Of a stretch of DNA of 64,000 bases, positions 11,462 to 20,961 are shown one piece after another. The first letter of the stretch is position 1; every line of letters begins with the position of its first letter. The position numbers were made by a program, and so were the translations under genes. The stretch spans positions 248,001 through 312,000 of the forward strand of contig NZ_LQWV01000012.1 of the NCBI RefSeq assembly GCF_001553855.1. The letters run 5' to 3'. This DNA comes from Streptococcus gordonii (GTDB taxonomy: Bacteria; Bacillota; Bacilli; Lactobacillales; Streptococcaceae). The notes beneath the pieces are model-generated. The model was not told where the DNA came from. It did not search any database and saw nothing but the letters and a program-made list of their open reading frames with translations.

Positions 11462-12636
11462 GATGATTTCTCAACTTTAATGTACTTACGCTGATGCTCT
11501 GCAATTTCCGCCAGAGCAAAGCTTTGTTCCTCATAGCCAGAGAAGCTAGCATTGCCCTCCGCATCCAGCTCGGCTTCTGCAAAAAAGATATGCTCGTATT
11601 CTTCAACAGAAAGAGCTTGACGCTGGTCTAGTTCCTCCAGACGTGTCCGTGACAGCTGATTTTCATAGCCTGGAACTAAGGAAACACTGAAAATTTCTGC
11701 TACAGCACCACTACCATAACTAAAGAGAGCAATCTTGTCACCGGCCTTAAGTTTATCTGAGTTTTCTAAGAGGGACAAAAGGCCTAGGAAAAGCGAACCT
11801 GTGTAAATATTTCCGACTTTTTGACTGTAGAGGATTGACTTTTCAAAATTTTCCTTAAGCTGATCTTGCTGCTCTTGAGGAAGGCTTTTATCCATGATTT
11901 TATTGAGGCCTTTAAGGGCCAATTTTGGATAAGGAAGATGGAAGCAGTAGGCTGCAAAATCTTTGAGAGAAAGATTGTGGCGCTTTTGGTACTCATCCCA
12001 GGTTGTTTTCAAACAATCCAAGTATTGTTGAGTAGAGTAAAGTCCATTTACATAAGGCGTTGTCGAGTAATTTGGGCGCCAAAAATCCATAACGTCACGA
12101 GTTTGAGCGACATTATCTTCATTAAAAATTAAGATACGAGGATCCTTGCTTATTAACATTGCAATAGCTCCCGCTCCCTGAGTTGGTTCACCAGGAGTAT
12201 TAATACCATATTTGGCAATATCACTGGCAATAACGAGGACCTTGCTATCTGGATATTTTTCAATATGGAGTTTTGCGTAGTCAAGTGCTGCAGTAGCACC
12301 ATAACAGGCTTCTTTAATCTCAAAACTCCGGGCAAAGGGCTGGATCGCCAAAAGGCCATGAATAAAAACGGCCGCTGCCTTACTCTGATCAATGCTTGAC
12401 TCCGTAGCTACAATGACCATGTCAATCTTCTCTTTGTCTTCACTTGTCAAAATGGGATCTGCAGCTGCAGCTCCTAAGGTGATAATATCTTCTGTCAGAG
12501 GAGCAATGCTGAGTTCTTTAAGCAGGAGTCCCTTGCTTAGTTTTTCTGGATCGGTAGCACGCGCTGCCGCTAAATCGTTTAATTTCAAGACATAATTGGA
12601 GGTTGCAAATCCAATTTTATCGATTCCTATTTTCAT
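11458..12636 (-). CDS. mvaS: Hydroxymethylglutaryl-CoA synthase
   Basis: Condenses acetyl-CoA with acetoacetyl-CoA to HMG-CoA. The 392-residue thiolase-fold protein carries the catalytic Glu in VIVATESSIDQSKAA, the acetyl-accepting Cys in IKEACYGATAALDYAK (near residue 110) and the His of FHLPYPKLALKG. No acetoacetyl-CoA thiolase gene is in the window. A 20-bp inverted repeat lies just in front of its ribosome binding site. Confidence 0.96.
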   Translation of the reverse strand: MKIGIDKIGFATSNYVLKLNDLAAARATDPEKLSKGLLLKELSIAPLTEDIITLGAAAADPILTSEDKEKIDMVIVATESSIDQSKAAAVFIHGLLAIQPFARSFEIKEACYGATAALDYAKLHIEKYPDSKVLVIASDIAKYGINTPGEPTQGAGAIAMLISKDPRILIFNEDNVAQTRDVMDFWRPNYSTTPYVNGLYSTQQYLDCLKTTWDEYQKRHNLSLKDFAAYCFHLPYPKLALKGLNKIMDKSLPQEQQDQLKENFEKSILYSQKVGNIYTGSLFLGLLSLLENSDKLKAGDKIALFSYGSGAVAEIFSVSLVPGYENQLSRTRLEELDQRQALSVEEYEHIFFAEAELDAEGNASFSGYEEQSFALAEIAEHQRKYIKVEKSS

Positions 12637-12650
12637 ATTAAAACCTCATA

Positions 12651-12670
12651 TCTTGATATGATTATCAAGA
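12651..12670. promoter_or_regulatory. Perfect inverted repeat in the mvaS leader
   Basis: TCTTGAT-N6-ATCAAGA, a perfect 7-bp inverted repeat with a 6-bp spacer. It lies between a TAAAAT -10-like box and the mvaS start (minus strand). It could be a repressor operator or an RNA hairpin close to the ribosome binding site. Confidence 0.5.
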
Positions 12671-12712
12671 GTATTTCAACATCTATTTTACCATAATTCA
12701 AAATAAAACTGA

Positions 12713-12742
12713 TAAAAAAGCCCCGTCGAACAAAGACAGGGA
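12713..12742 (-). terminator. Terminator of the ThrE-type exporter operon
   Basis: On the minus strand CCCTGTC-loop-GACGGGG (one mismatch) followed by a T run. It separates the exporter genes from mvaS. Confidence 0.8.
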
Positions 12743-12823
12743 ACTTAAAACATCTTAGTGAAAAACCTATTTTTACTAAGATTTAATCAGAAGCATCAAA
12801 ATTGTTTAGACTTTATAGTCAAC

Positions 12824-13279
12824 TCAATAGTGGACGTGCTTTCTTTTTTGAATATACTTAAAAAGTTTTAACGCAACTGTACCACTGGCCATCCCAATCG
12901 AAATAACTAGGGCCAAGATGACTACTAAGGTGGCATTAACCATGGCCTTACTATAATCGCCAGTTACAAAGAATGCGGTTGTTCGATAGGAGAGGTAGCC
13001 AGGGACTAAGGGGGCCAGAATTGACAGGATGAATACAACTGCAGGAGTTTTATAAATAACACTCATAATTTGGCTACAGCAAGATCCGACGATAGCAGCT
13101 ACAAAGGTGGCTACGATAACATTGGTCGGACCTTTTAAAAGTAAATAAAGAAGCCAGATAGACATCCCCAGTAGACCAGCTGGAATTAGCATTCTGCGTT
13201 GGACATTTAAGACGATAAGAAAAGTGATAATAGCCAACAAACTTGCAAGAGCTTGAAGGAAAAATGTTAGTATTGTCAT
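12824..13279 (-). CDS. ThrE-family exporter, small subunit (ThrE_2/DUF3815 type)
   Basis: 151 residues with about five hydrophobic helices and almost no soluble part, matching the C-terminal membrane half of the corynebacterial threonine/serine exporter ThrE, which in Firmicutes is often a separate gene. It starts 4 nt after the stop of the larger partner. The substrate, thought from the family to be threonine and serine, is not shown by the sequence. Confidence 0.85.
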   Translation of the reverse strand: MTILTFFLQALASLLAIITFLIVLNVQRRMLIPAGLLGMSIWLLYLLLKGPTNVIVATFVAAIVGSCCSQIMSVIYKTPAVVFILSILAPLVPGYLSYRTTAFFVTGDYSKAMVNATLVVILALVISIGMASGTVALKLFKYIQKRKHVHY

Positions 13280-13283
13280 AGTT

Positions 13284-14042
13284 TTATTTCATTAATACAA
13301 GGGCAACGGAAGTACCCGCACCAAGAGCTAGGGTAATGAGAAGAGATTCAAAAAGTTTACTCATTCCCGAGTTAATGTGGTTGGTCATGATGTCACGGAC
13401 AGCATTAGTCAGGGCAATCCCAGGGACAAAAGGCATGACAGAGCCTGCTATAATCAAGTCTGCAGTTGAGTTAAAACCAGAGTAGCGGGCCCAGGCCTGT
13501 GCTAACAAACCAAAAACAAAGGCACCTGCAAAGGCTGTAACAAAAGGAATTCGTACATACTTCTCAGCATATAGTGAAAAGGTAAAGCCAAAGAAGGTTG
13601 CCACAGCAGCTCCAAGTGCATCGTAAAAATTTCCTCCAAACATGATGGAAAAAAACGGGGCACTGAGCGTAGCTGCAATGGTCAATTGTTTTTTGTTGTA
13701 TGGCAGACGTTTGTTTTTGAGACGCAAGAGCTCATCGTAAGCCTCTTGCAAGGTTAATTGACCACTGGTCAACTGACGGGAGACTTGGTTGACATCACAG
13801 ACTTTCTCAATATTATAATTTGAATGCACGATACGTTTCATACGAGAGAAATTCGTATTCTCAACTGAGAAGAAAATCGCTACTGGCATTGCTAGAGCAT
13901 TGCAATCGATAATCCCTTGTGAATGAGCGATACGAATCATGGTATCTTCAACTCGGTAGATTTCGGATCCACTTTGCAATAAGAGGGTGCCGGCTAGCAT
14001 GATGACATCTACGGCTAGATTAAATTCTTTTGACTCTTCCAT
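13284..14042 (-). CDS. ThrE-family exporter, large subunit (DUF1212 type)
   Basis: 252-residue partner of the preceding small membrane protein. Residues 1-115 are the soluble domain typical of the family (DVIMLAGTLLLQSGSEIYRVEDTM), followed by about five membrane helices (NKKQLTIAATLSAPFFSIMFGG onward). Probable role is export of threonine, serine or related amino acids. It starts after GGAAAGAG and is upstream of its partner in a two-gene operon. Confidence 0.87.
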   Translation of the reverse strand: MEESKEFNLAVDVIMLAGTLLLQSGSEIYRVEDTMIRIAHSQGIIDCNALAMPVAIFFSVENTNFSRMKRIVHSNYNIEKVCDVNQVSRQLTSGQLTLQEAYDELLRLKNKRLPYNKKQLTIAATLSAPFFSIMFGGNFYDALGAAVATFFGFTFSLYAEKYVRIPFVTAFAGAFVFGLLAQAWARYSGFNSTADLIIAGSVMPFVPGIALTNAVRDIMTNHINSGMSKLFESLLITLALGAGTSVALVLMK

Positions 14043-14123
14043 AATCTCTTTCCAAGTGTTTCTAAACTTTCTTCTATTATAGCAAAATTCAGAAGCTTCT
14101 TCATAAAAATCCCATGCAAAATC

Positions 14124-14155
14124 AAAAAAGAAGACTGGAAATAAACCAATCTTCC
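14124..14155 (-). terminator. Terminator of pflB
   Basis: On the minus strand GGAAGATTGG-TTTATTT-CCAGTCTTC followed by a T run. Confidence 0.85.
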
Positions 14156-14179
14156 TTTATAGTTGAATTTAATAACTTA

Positions 14180-16495
14180 TTAGCTCAAAGCATCATCCAT
14201 TGAAAGAACTTCGTGGAATACACGTTGAGTCAATTCAGTTTTTTGCTCTGGAGTGAGGTACTTAGTATTTACACAGTAACCAGAGATACGAACGATAACG
14301 TCTTCACCAGACATAATCTTGTCGTAAACGTCCTTCAAGTCCATAACGTTCAAGTTAACGTGTTGTCCACCATTTTCAAAGTAACCATCAAGGATTGTTA
14401 CCAAGTTGTCTACTTGTTCGTCATGAGTTTTACCAAGCGCACGAGGTGATACTTGAGTTGTCAATGAGATACCGTCAGCTGCATAACTGAAGTCCAGACT
14501 AGCAAGTGAGTTCAAGTTTTGCAACCAGCCACCTTTTGCTTTGTTAGATGGGTTAGCACCTGGTGAGAAGAACTCAAGTTTAGACAAGTTCACTGTACCA
14601 TCTTCGTTGAGGTATACTCCTTTATGGACTGGTGAGTTACCAGTTTGTTTAGAGTAAGCAACGTTAGATGTGATTGTCAAGAGTGATACTGTAGCTTCAG
14701 CGTTCTTGTATAGTTTGTGGCTACGCAAACGAGTTGTGTAAGCTTCAACCAACCATTCAGCCAATTCGTTTGAACGAGGATCGTCTTCACCCCAACGTGG
14801 GTATTCACCGATTGTTTCGTAATCGTAGATGTAGCCATTTTCGTCACGGATTGGTTTAACTGTAGCGTACTTGATAGCTGACAATGTATCAACAGTGTTA
14901 GCAAATCCACAGATACCGAATCCCATGTTAGCACGTTGGTGAGTAGGCAAGAAGGCCATTTGAACAGCTTCGTAGTTATACTTATCAGTCATGTAGTGGA
15001 TGATGTTCAAAGCATCTACGTAAGTGTCTGTCAACCAATCAAGTGATTTTTCAAAGTTAGCTTTAACTGATTCAAATTCAAGAACTTCGTCACGGATAGG
15101 ATCGATGTCAAATACTTTGTAGTCCTTGTGAACATCGTCGTAACCACCGTTGAGACCAGTAAGAAGAGCTTTCAGAACGTTTACACGAGCACCGAAGTAT
15201 TGGATGTTGTGACGTTGTTCTTCATTTTCTGGGTCAAGTGGAGATACACAGCATGAAATACAGCTCATTTCGCCATATCCGTCTTTAGCCATTGTTGTCA
15301 CACCTTCGTATTGGATAGAAGAGTGTTTGTGGCTCATGTGCATACAGTAGCGACGGAAGTTGTAAGGTAATTTGTCAGTCCAAAGAACTGTCAAGTTTGG
15401 TTCAGGTGAGTTACCGATGTTGTCAAGTGTATTCAAGAAACGGTAGTCCATCTTCGTAACACGGTGACGACCATCGTTACCCATACCTGCCATAGAAGTA
15501 GTGATGAAGGTTGGGTCACCAGAATACAGTTGGTCGTAAGCTTTTGTACGAGCAAATTTAACGGTACGAAGTTTCAAAACGAAGTCATCGATAAATTCTT
15601 GGATTTCGCTTTCAGTGTAAGTGCCACGAGCAAGGTCGCGTTCTGCAAAGACGTCAAGAACGATTGGTACACGTCCAAGAGAAGTTGCAGCACCGTTGAT
15701 AACACGGCAAACTGCCATGAAGGCGATGTTTGTCCATTGGATAGCTTCTTTAGTATCGAAAGCAGGACGGCGAACATCAACTCCGTAAAGATCACCTAAT
15801 TTAACAACTTCACCAAGTGCTTGGTATTGCAAATTGATTTCTTCGCGAAGACGAATTGTTTCTTCGTCGATTTCTGTCAAAGCATTCCAGTCGTTTACTT
15901 TTTCAGCCATCAAGTAGTCAGCTCCATAAAGAGCAAGACGAGCATAAACTCCGATGATACGTCCACGAGAGTATGCATCTGGAAGACCAGTAACTGTGTG
16001 AGCGTGGCGAGCACGACGAATGTTTGAAGTGTAAGCACGGAAGATACCATCGTTAACTGTTGTCACGTACTTAGTAAAGATTTCGTGAACAGCTGGATCT
16101 GGCTCATAACCATTTTCCTTCAAAGTTGTTTCAGCCATACGGATACCACCTTTTGGCATGAAGTTTAATTTGAAGAGTTCGTCGTTTTGGATACCGTAGA
16201 TTAGCTCGTTATCTTTGTCGATGTAGCCAGCTGGGATACCTGCAATAGAAGCTGGACGAGTGTCCATTGGGAAACGAGTTGCTTCATAGTGAGCCTTTGT
16301 CTCTTCAACAATCTTTTTAATATGAAGAGAACGTTCAGTTGGACCTGCTAAGAAGCTTTCATCACCATCGTAAGGAGTGTAGTTAGCCTGAACAAAGCGT
16401 GAAATACTTGCTTTTTCTTTCCAATCTTCACCTTTGAAGCCTTCCCAAGCCTTGTCAAAAATATCTTGTGCTTCGACAACAGTTTTAACAACCAT
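14180..16495 (-). CDS. pflB: Formate C-acetyltransferase (pyruvate formate-lyase)
   Basis: Glycyl-radical enzyme that splits pyruvate with CoA into acetyl-CoA and formate in mixed-acid fermentation. The 771-residue protein has the catalytic Cys415-Cys416 pair ([10 protein letters not shown]) and the radical glycine G739 in the C-terminal [13 protein letters not shown] motif. The activating radical-SAM enzyme PflA is not next to it. A strong promoter with a CcpA-type site lies upstream, consistent with carbon-source control. Codon use is strongly restricted (GTA/GTT, ACT, CGT), as expected for a highly expressed gene. Confidence 0.98.
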   Translation of the reverse strand: MVVKTVVEAQDIFDKAWEGFKGEDWKEKASISRFVQANYTPYDGDESFLAGPTERSLHIKKIVEETKAHYEATRFPMDTRPASIAGIPAGYIDKDNELIYGIQNDELFKLNFMPKGGIRMAETTLKENGYEPDPAVHEIFTKYVTTVNDGIFRAYTSNIRRARHAHTVTGLPDAYSRGRIIGVYARLALYGADYLMAEKVNDWNALTEIDEETIRLREEINLQYQALGEVVKLGDLYGVDVRRPAFDTKEAIQWTNIAFMAVCRVINGAATSLGRVPIVLDVFAERDLARGTYTESEIQEFIDDFVLKLRTVKFARTKAYDQLYSGDPTFITTSMAGMGNDGRHRVTKMDYRFLNTLDNIGNSPEPNLTVLWTDKLPYNFRRYCMHMSHKHSSIQYEGVTTMAKDGYGEMSCISCCVSPLDPENEEQRHNIQYFGARVNVLKALLTGLNGGYDDVHKDYKVFDIDPIRDEVLEFESVKANFEKSLDWLTDTYVDALNIIHYMTDKYNYEAVQMAFLPTHQRANMGFGICGFANTVDTLSAIKYATVKPIRDENGYIYDYETIGEYPRWGEDDPRSNELAEWLVEAYTTRLRSHKLYKNAEATVSLLTITSNVAYSKQTGNSPVHKGVYLNEDGTVNLSKLEFFSPGANPSNKAKGGWLQNLNSLASLDFSYAADGISLTTQVSPRALGKTHDEQVDNLVTILDGYFENGGQHVNLNVMDLKDVYDKIMSGEDVIVRISGYCVNTKYLTPEQKTELTQRVFHEVLSMDDALS

Positions 16496-16551
16496 GTTAA
16501 ATTCCTCTTTTTCTTTCTAGTAACAAGTATCTGTTACATTTGTATAGTTAA

Positions 16552-16580
16552 AGTATAACACAGAGTAATCGTTTACACAA
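16552..16580 (-). promoter_or_regulatory. pflB promoter with overlapping CcpA (cre) site
   Basis: Read on the minus strand: -35 TTGTGT (16575-16580), 17-bp spacer, -10 TATACT (16552-16557). Between them, at 16564-16577, TGTAAACGATTACT matches the cre consensus TGNAANCGNTNNCA at all fixed positions but the last. Confidence 0.75.
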
Positions 16581-16743
16581 AGTGTTTTCGGGATTTGTAA
16601 GCCTTTTCTTTTATAATACAGTTGTCTGAAATCTCAAAAAGTGTACTATATAGATGGATGGGAAAATTTCTCGGCAAATAGTTGGGCAAAAATGAGAAAA
16701 AGGTTATACTAGAATTGGAAGACAAGAATAAGAGGCGACTAGA

Positions 16744-17808
16744 ATGTTGATTTTTCCTTTAATTAACGACACATCAAGAAAAATCATTCATATTGACATG
16801 GATGCTTTTTTTGCTGCTGTCGAAGTCAGGGATAATCCTAAACTAAAGGGACATCCGGTCATCATCGGTAGCGATCCTCGTTTGACAGGTGGTCGTGGCG
16901 TCGTCTCTACTTGTAACTATGAAGCACGAAAGTTTGGCGTCCATTCTGCTATGAGCTCCAAGGAAGCATACGAACGATGTCCACAAGGGATTTTTATTTC
17001 GGGAAATTACGAAAAATATCAGGCAGTCGGCTTGCAGATCCGAGAGATTTTTAAACGCTATACGGACTTGATTGAGCCGATGAGTATTGATGAAGCTTAT
17101 CTGGATGTGACGGAAAACAAGCTAGGGATTAAATCTGCAGTCAAAATAGCCAAGCTGATTCAGCACGATATATGGAAGGAACTGCAACTAACAGCTTCAG
17201 CAGGCGTTTCTTATAATAAATTTCTTGCCAAGATCGCTAGCGACTATGAGAAGCCTCATGGTTTGACTGTTATTTTACCTGAGGAAGCAGAGGCCTTTCT
17301 AGCGCCAATGGATATTGCTAAGTTTCATGGGGTTGGTAAGAAGAGTGTTGAGAAACTACATGAAATGGGAGTTTATACTGGTGCAGATCTGCTCAAGATA
17401 CCGGAAATGACCTTGATTGATAAGTTTGGGCGTTTTGGTTTTGATCTCTATCGTAAAGCGCGTGGCATCAGCAATAGCCCAGTCAAGTCCAATCGCATTC
17501 GTAAGTCAATCGGGAAGGAGCGGACCTATGCCAAACTGCTCTATAGCGAGGAGGACATCAAGAAAGAGCTGACCCTGCTGGCACAGAAGGTAGAAAATAG
17601 CTTGACTAAGCATGATAAGAAAGGACGAACCATCGTTCTGAAAATCCGCTATGCCGATTTCTCCACCTTGACTAAAAGAAAAAGTTTGGCTCTAACCACT
17701 CAAGACAAGGAGCAAATCGAGCGAACAGCTCATGAGATTTACGATAGCTTGGAAGAACAACCACGAGGTATCCGTCTTCTAGGGCTGACAGTGACGGGGT
17801 TTGAATAA
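16744..17808 (+). CDS. dinB: DNA polymerase IV (Y family)
   Basis: Error-prone translesion polymerase. The 354-residue protein has the Y-family metal-binding motifs [13 protein letters not shown] near the N-terminus and [11 protein letters not shown] (catalytic Asp-Glu) around residue 117. Thumb helix-hairpin-helix ([15 protein letters not shown]) and little-finger regions follow. No obvious C-terminal beta-clamp pentapeptide of the QLxLF kind could be pinned down. It is divergent from pflB across 250 bp, the usual streptococcal arrangement. Confidence 0.96.
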   Translation: MLIFPLINDTSRKIIHIDMDAFFAAVEVRDNPKLKGHPVIIGSDPRLTGGRGVVSTCNYEARKFGVHSAMSSKEAYERCPQGIFISGNYEKYQAVGLQIREIFKRYTDLIEPMSIDEAYLDVTENKLGIKSAVKIAKLIQHDIWKELQLTASAGVSYNKFLAKIASDYEKPHGLTVILPEEAEAFLAPMDIAKFHGVGKKSVEKLHEMGVYTGADLLKIPEMTLIDKFGRFGFDLYRKARGISNSPVKSNRIRKSIGKERTYAKLLYSEEDIKKELTLLAQKVENSLTKHDKKGRTIVLKIRYADFSTLTKRKSLALTTQDKEQIERTAHEIYDSLEEQPRGIRLLGLTVTGFE

Positions 17809-17812
17809 AGAT

Positions 17813-17841
17813 AAAGGCTTGGTTCGTTACCGGGCTTTTTT
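17813..17841 (+). terminator. Possible terminator of dinB
   Basis: Imperfect AAGGCTTGG/CCGGGCTT stem followed by TTTTTT. Confidence 0.5.
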
Positions 17842-17937
17842 AGATATAGTTTTTAGCATGAGAGAGTTGCTTGTGACGAGTTTCTAAGTTGGCTGATGAT
17901 TTTCATTGAGCAAAAATAATCTTTTTTGAAAAAATAC

Positions 17938-17966
17938 TGGACAAAGTTTTCTGTGTCTGTTATACT
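17938..17966 (+). promoter_or_regulatory. Promoter of the small TetR-site gene
   Basis: -35 TGGACA and -10 TATACT with exactly 17 bp between them. The palindromic operator begins 14 bp further downstream, where a bound repressor would block transcription. Confidence 0.65.
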
Positions 17967-17980
17967 GAGTTTGTAAAATA

Positions 17981-18000
17981 AAAACCGTCCGGTCGGTTTT
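17981..18000. promoter_or_regulatory. TetR-type operator, site 1
   Basis: AAAACCGTCCGGTCGGTTTT: a perfect 7-bp inverted repeat (AAAACCG/CGGTTTT) around a 6-bp centre, typical in form and size of TetR-family operators. A variant with the same spacing lies at 18533-18550, and a TetR gene follows at 20273. Confidence 0.65.
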
Positions 18001-18019
18001 TAAAAAGAAAGGAGCAGAA

Positions 18020-18346
18020 ATGAAGAAATCTGTAGTAGAAAAAACAAGCGAGCACATCCTCAAGTTTAATCAGGAGCTGGATCGGCAGCTGGAAGTTCAG
18101 AAAGAGTTTTTGCAGCAGCAGGCAGAAAAACGTAAGGTGCAGCTGGAAAAGATGACACAGGGTGAGAATGGCCTACGCTATTCTAAGTGGGGAGTCAAAG
18201 CTAGCTATGCTGTCCTTGCTGGTGGCTTGCTGACTTCTGTCTTTAGCCCTTGGCGAGGACTGGGTATTATGGCAGTAGGGGGTCTGAGCCTTGCCTCCAA
18301 TCTCTGGCAAATTCGGCGATTGCAAAATCAAGAAAGGAGCAAGTAG
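18020..18346 (+). CDS. Small coiled-coil and membrane protein of unknown function
   Basis: Not recognised. The 108-residue protein has a charged, Gln/Lys/Glu-rich N-terminal half (about 1-52, ELDRQLEVQKEFLQQQAEKR) that should form a coiled coil. Two short hydrophobic segments follow (about 58-75 and 80-95), ending in a basic tail. An AAAGGAG ribosome binding site precedes the start. Its promoter carries the best TetR-type operator in the region, so it is likely repressed by the regulator at 20273 together with the CPBP genes. Confidence 0.8.
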   Translation: MKKSVVEKTSEHILKFNQELDRQLEVQKEFLQQQAEKRKVQLEKMTQGENGLRYSKWGVKASYAVLAGGLLTSVFSPWRGLGIMAVGGLSLASNLWQIRRLQNQERSK

Positions 18347-18663
18347 CAGAGAAATGGCCTGTCTTAAGCATCAGAGTCAGGACAACTTAGAAACTAAAAG
18401 CAGCAGGCAGTAGCTAAACGGTGCTGACATAGCTTTTAGCATTATTTAGTCTATCTTTGCTTTTTATTTTAAGCAAGGACTAAAAGACTACGTTTTCTAT
18501 TTGGCACAGGTCTTTATTTTTTATAACAAAACAAACCGAATGATCGGATTTAAAAATCTGCGTTTCAAAACAGGGAATCATCTGAAAGACTGAGAGTAAA
18601 GGATGCCTTTGTCCAGTTTTCGGATGACTTTTCACTATTCTACATTTGATAAGGAGTTATCGT
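18347..18663 (+). other. 317-bp leader region before the CPBP genes
   Basis: No gene is seen. It holds a weak promoter candidate (TTGGCA near 18501, TATAAC near 18523), the second TetR-type operator, and the AAGGAG site that fixes the start of the first CPBP gene. Confidence 0.5.
18533..18551. promoter_or_regulatory. TetR-type operator, site 2
   Basis: AAACCG-N6-CGGATT, the same ACCG-N6-CGG core and spacing as site 1, with one mismatch between half-sites. It lies about 130 bp before the first CPBP gene and just after a TATAAC -10-like box. Confidence 0.55.
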
Positions 18664-19458
18664 ATGAACAAACAAACACATGTAGAGCCAGAGACAAGGC
18701 ATATCCTGCCCTTTCTGGCCTGGACTTTTGGCATTAGCTGGTCTGCCTGGCTGATTCTGTATATTTTAGCCGCCCTGAAGCTGACCAGCGGGGCTGAGCC
18801 TTTGGGCTTTGCTCTCTTTTTCATCGGTGGCTCCGGACCGACCTTGGGAACTTTTATCAGCCTCAAAATTTCTCATCCTAAGAAGATGCTGGACTTTATC
18901 TTTTCTCATGCTAAGGGCTGGTGGATTTATATGCTGGCCTTCTGTCTGGTTCGGGTTTTGACCCTTTTTATCGCCAATCCTGTATTACCGCCGCTCAATG
19001 CCGTTCTGATGTTTCCCCTGGGCTGGACCTATGTCACCTTTTTTGGAGGCGGGAATGAAGAACTGGGCTGGCGGGGCCTCCTGCAGCCGGCTCTGGAGAA
19101 AAAATTCTCCTTCCCTCTGGCAACTGTCATCACGGCTCTGGTCTGGGTGACCTGGCATCTGCCCCTCTGGCTGATTCCGGGAACGAGTCAAAGTCAGGTT
19201 TCTTTGCCCTTCTATCTCTCCTTTGGTATCTTGCTCAGTTTCTGTCTGGCGGTTCTCTACAAGCAGACGGCCTCTGTCTTTGCCTGCATGGTCTTTCACG
19301 GCTGCATTAACTTTGCTCAGGCGACGATTGTCGGCAGTGCTACAAATGGCGGAAGGTATCTCAGCTTCCAGGCTGCTAATCTGGTCATGACCGCCCTGCT
19401 GGTCGGCTGGTGGTATTGGAAGGGCAACCGGAAAGGAGTTCAGAAAGATGCAGGCTAG
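18664..19458 (+). CDS. CPBP family intramembrane metalloprotease (first copy)
   Basis: Membrane protease of the CPBP/Abi (Rce1-like) family, members of which include bacteriocin-immunity and protein-processing factors. The 264-residue protein has about seven hydrophobic helices and the three family motifs: NEELGWRG (catalytic Glu pair), WHLPLW and FHGCINF. The ATG at 18664 follows AAGGAG; an in-frame codon 18 nt upstream has no such signal. It overlaps the next, related gene by 11 nt. The substrate is unknown. Confidence 0.9.
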   Translation: MNKQTHVEPETRHILPFLAWTFGISWSAWLILYILAALKLTSGAEPLGFALFFIGGSGPTLGTFISLKISHPKKMLDFIFSHAKGWWIYMLAFCLVRVLTLFIANPVLPPLNAVLMFPLGWTYVTFFGGGNEELGWRGLLQPALEKKFSFPLATVITALVWVTWHLPLWLIPGTSQSQVSLPFYLSFGILLSFCLAVLYKQTASVFACMVFHGCINFAQATIVGSATNGGRYLSFQAANLVMTALLVGWWYWKGNRKGVQKDAG

Positions 19459-20197
19459 AAACTATAAAGATTCCTCATCTGTCAAGCAAATTCTAATTTT
19501 TCTGCTCTGGACTTTTGGCATCAGCTGGTTTGCCTGGCTGGCTTCGGCTTTCCTGAGGATTCCCGTTATTTCCCAGGTCCTAACCATCGCTGGTGTTTTT
19601 GGCCCGGTCATTGGAGCCAAACTGGTCTTAGGAAAATCGTTCAAGGAGCTCTTGGCTTCTATCGGATCGGCCCGAAAAAGGACTTGGGTCCATCTCTTGA
19701 TTTTGACAATTCTTTATACCCTTTCCATAGTCTTTTGGAGCCCGCTCCTGCCTGGTTTTAGCCCCCTCAGGATTGCTCTGCTTTTTCTCATGACGACTTT
19801 TTTGACAGGCGGCAATGAAGAGATTGGCTGGCAGGGCTTCCTGCAGCCGACTCTGGAAAAGCTTCTGCCCTTCCCTTTGGCAACTGTAGCAACTGGGTTA
19901 ATCTGGGCTGTCTGGCATCTGCCCCTCTTCTTTATGCCCGGCAGCAGTCAGGCAGGGACTTCTTTTCTAGTCTTTACTGCCGCCTGCCTGCTCGCCCGTT
20001 TCTGGCTGGTGGCTCTTTACAAGGTCAGTCAGTCCATCCTTTACTGTGTTCTTTTCCACGGGGCCATCAATACCATTGGTGAAGGCATTTTCCTGGGGAA
20101 GGGGACGGAAAATCCGCTCTTTTTCCTAGGCTATATCTTGATGGCGGCTTACAGTATCTATCTTTGGTATCAAAGGGATCAGCAAGACAAGGCTTAA
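19448..20197 (+). CDS. CPBP family intramembrane metalloprotease (second copy)
   Basis: 249 residues with the same architecture as its upstream neighbour: an N-terminal LLWTFGISWFAWLAS (compare LAWTFGISWSAWLIL), then NEEIGWQGFLQP, WHLPLFFMPG and FHGAIN. The shared sequence across the length shows a tandem duplication followed by divergence; the first motif has Gln in place of Arg (WQG versus WRG). An AAAGGAG precedes its start inside the end of the first copy, so both are co-translated. Confidence 0.9.
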   Translation: MQARNYKDSSSVKQILIFLLWTFGISWFAWLASAFLRIPVISQVLTIAGVFGPVIGAKLVLGKSFKELLASIGSARKRTWVHLLILTILYTLSIVFWSPLLPGFSPLRIALLFLMTTFLTGGNEEIGWQGFLQPTLEKLLPFPLATVATGLIWAVWHLPLFFMPGSSQAGTSFLVFTAACLLARFWLVALYKVSQSILYCVLFHGAINTIGEGIFLGKGTENPLFFLGYILMAAYSIYLWYQRDQQDKA

Positions 20198-20272
20198 AGA
20201 TATTTTTATGGTTTTGTATTTCCCCGGCTTTTTTGGTAGAATAAAGCTATATTAGAAACAAAGGGGAACAGA

Positions 20273-20911
20273 ATGGCGCAACGAAAAGACAAATCCCAGG
20301 CCATGAGAGAAAAAATTTTAAATACAGCAACCCAGCTCTTTATCCATAAGGGGTCCGAAAAGACCAGTATGCAGGATATTGCTCAGACGGCGGGCATCTC
20401 CAAGGGGGCTATCTATCATCATTTCAAGTCAAAAGATGAGATTGTCTTTGCGGTGATGAGGAGCCGGCAGGAGATGATGGAAGAAGAGGTGAAGCAGTGG
20501 CTCAAGGATACGGAAAATCTGACTGGCAGAGAGCAGCTGCAGACCATCCTCAAGAATAATATGGGAAGTCAGACAGCCCGGGCCATAGATGGCATTTTGG
20601 GTGAGTATGAGAAGGACGCGGGCTTTATTTTGAACATGATACGGGACAATCTGCGGATAGGCGCCTCTGTGGTCAGTGACATTATCAAAAAAGGCATGGC
20701 AGATGGCTCCCTTCAGACCGAGTATCCGGACCAGGCTGCAGAAGTTTTTCTGCTGCTGGTGAATTTTTGGATGCATGGGACCGTTTTTGAAAGTGATCCT
20801 GAAAAACTGCCAGAACGCTTCCACTTTCTGCAGTTTATGATGACCTCGGTCGGTCTGGATATCTTTGATGATGAGCTCATACAGCTCTTTAGCCAGAAAA
20901 ATAAGCATTAA
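20273..20911 (+). CDS. TetR/AcrR family transcriptional regulator
   Basis: 212-residue repressor-type protein with the TetR helix-turn-helix near residues 28-50 (MQDIAQTAGISKGAIYHHFKSKDEI) and an all-helical ligand-binding C-terminal region. It lies 75 bp after the CPBP pair in the same direction. The two ACCG-N6-CGG operators upstream of the small gene and the CPBP genes are its likely targets; none is seen in front of the regulator itself. Confidence 0.92.
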   Translation: MAQRKDKSQAMREKILNTATQLFIHKGSEKTSMQDIAQTAGISKGAIYHHFKSKDEIVFAVMRSRQEMMEEEVKQWLKDTENLTGREQLQTILKNNMGSQTARAIDGILGEYEKDAGFILNMIRDNLRIGASVVSDIIKKGMADGSLQTEYPDQAAEVFLLLVNFWMHGTVFESDPEKLPERFHFLQFMMTSVGLDIFDDELIQLFSQKNKH

Positions 20912-20959
20912 AAAAGGCTGGGACAGAACTAAAAAATTTAATTCTGTCCCAGCCTTTTT
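20910..20959. terminator. Bidirectional terminator between the TetR gene and recD2
   Basis: A long perfect stem, AAGGCTGGGACAGAA paired with TTCTGTCCCAGCCTT, flanked by A and T runs. Confidence 0.92.
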
Positions 20960-20961
20960 AT

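Noticed and set aside
20429..20908. 159-codon minus-strand frame opposite the TetR gene
   Set aside because: The TetR protein on the plus strand has clear family features; the opposite frame has no start signal.
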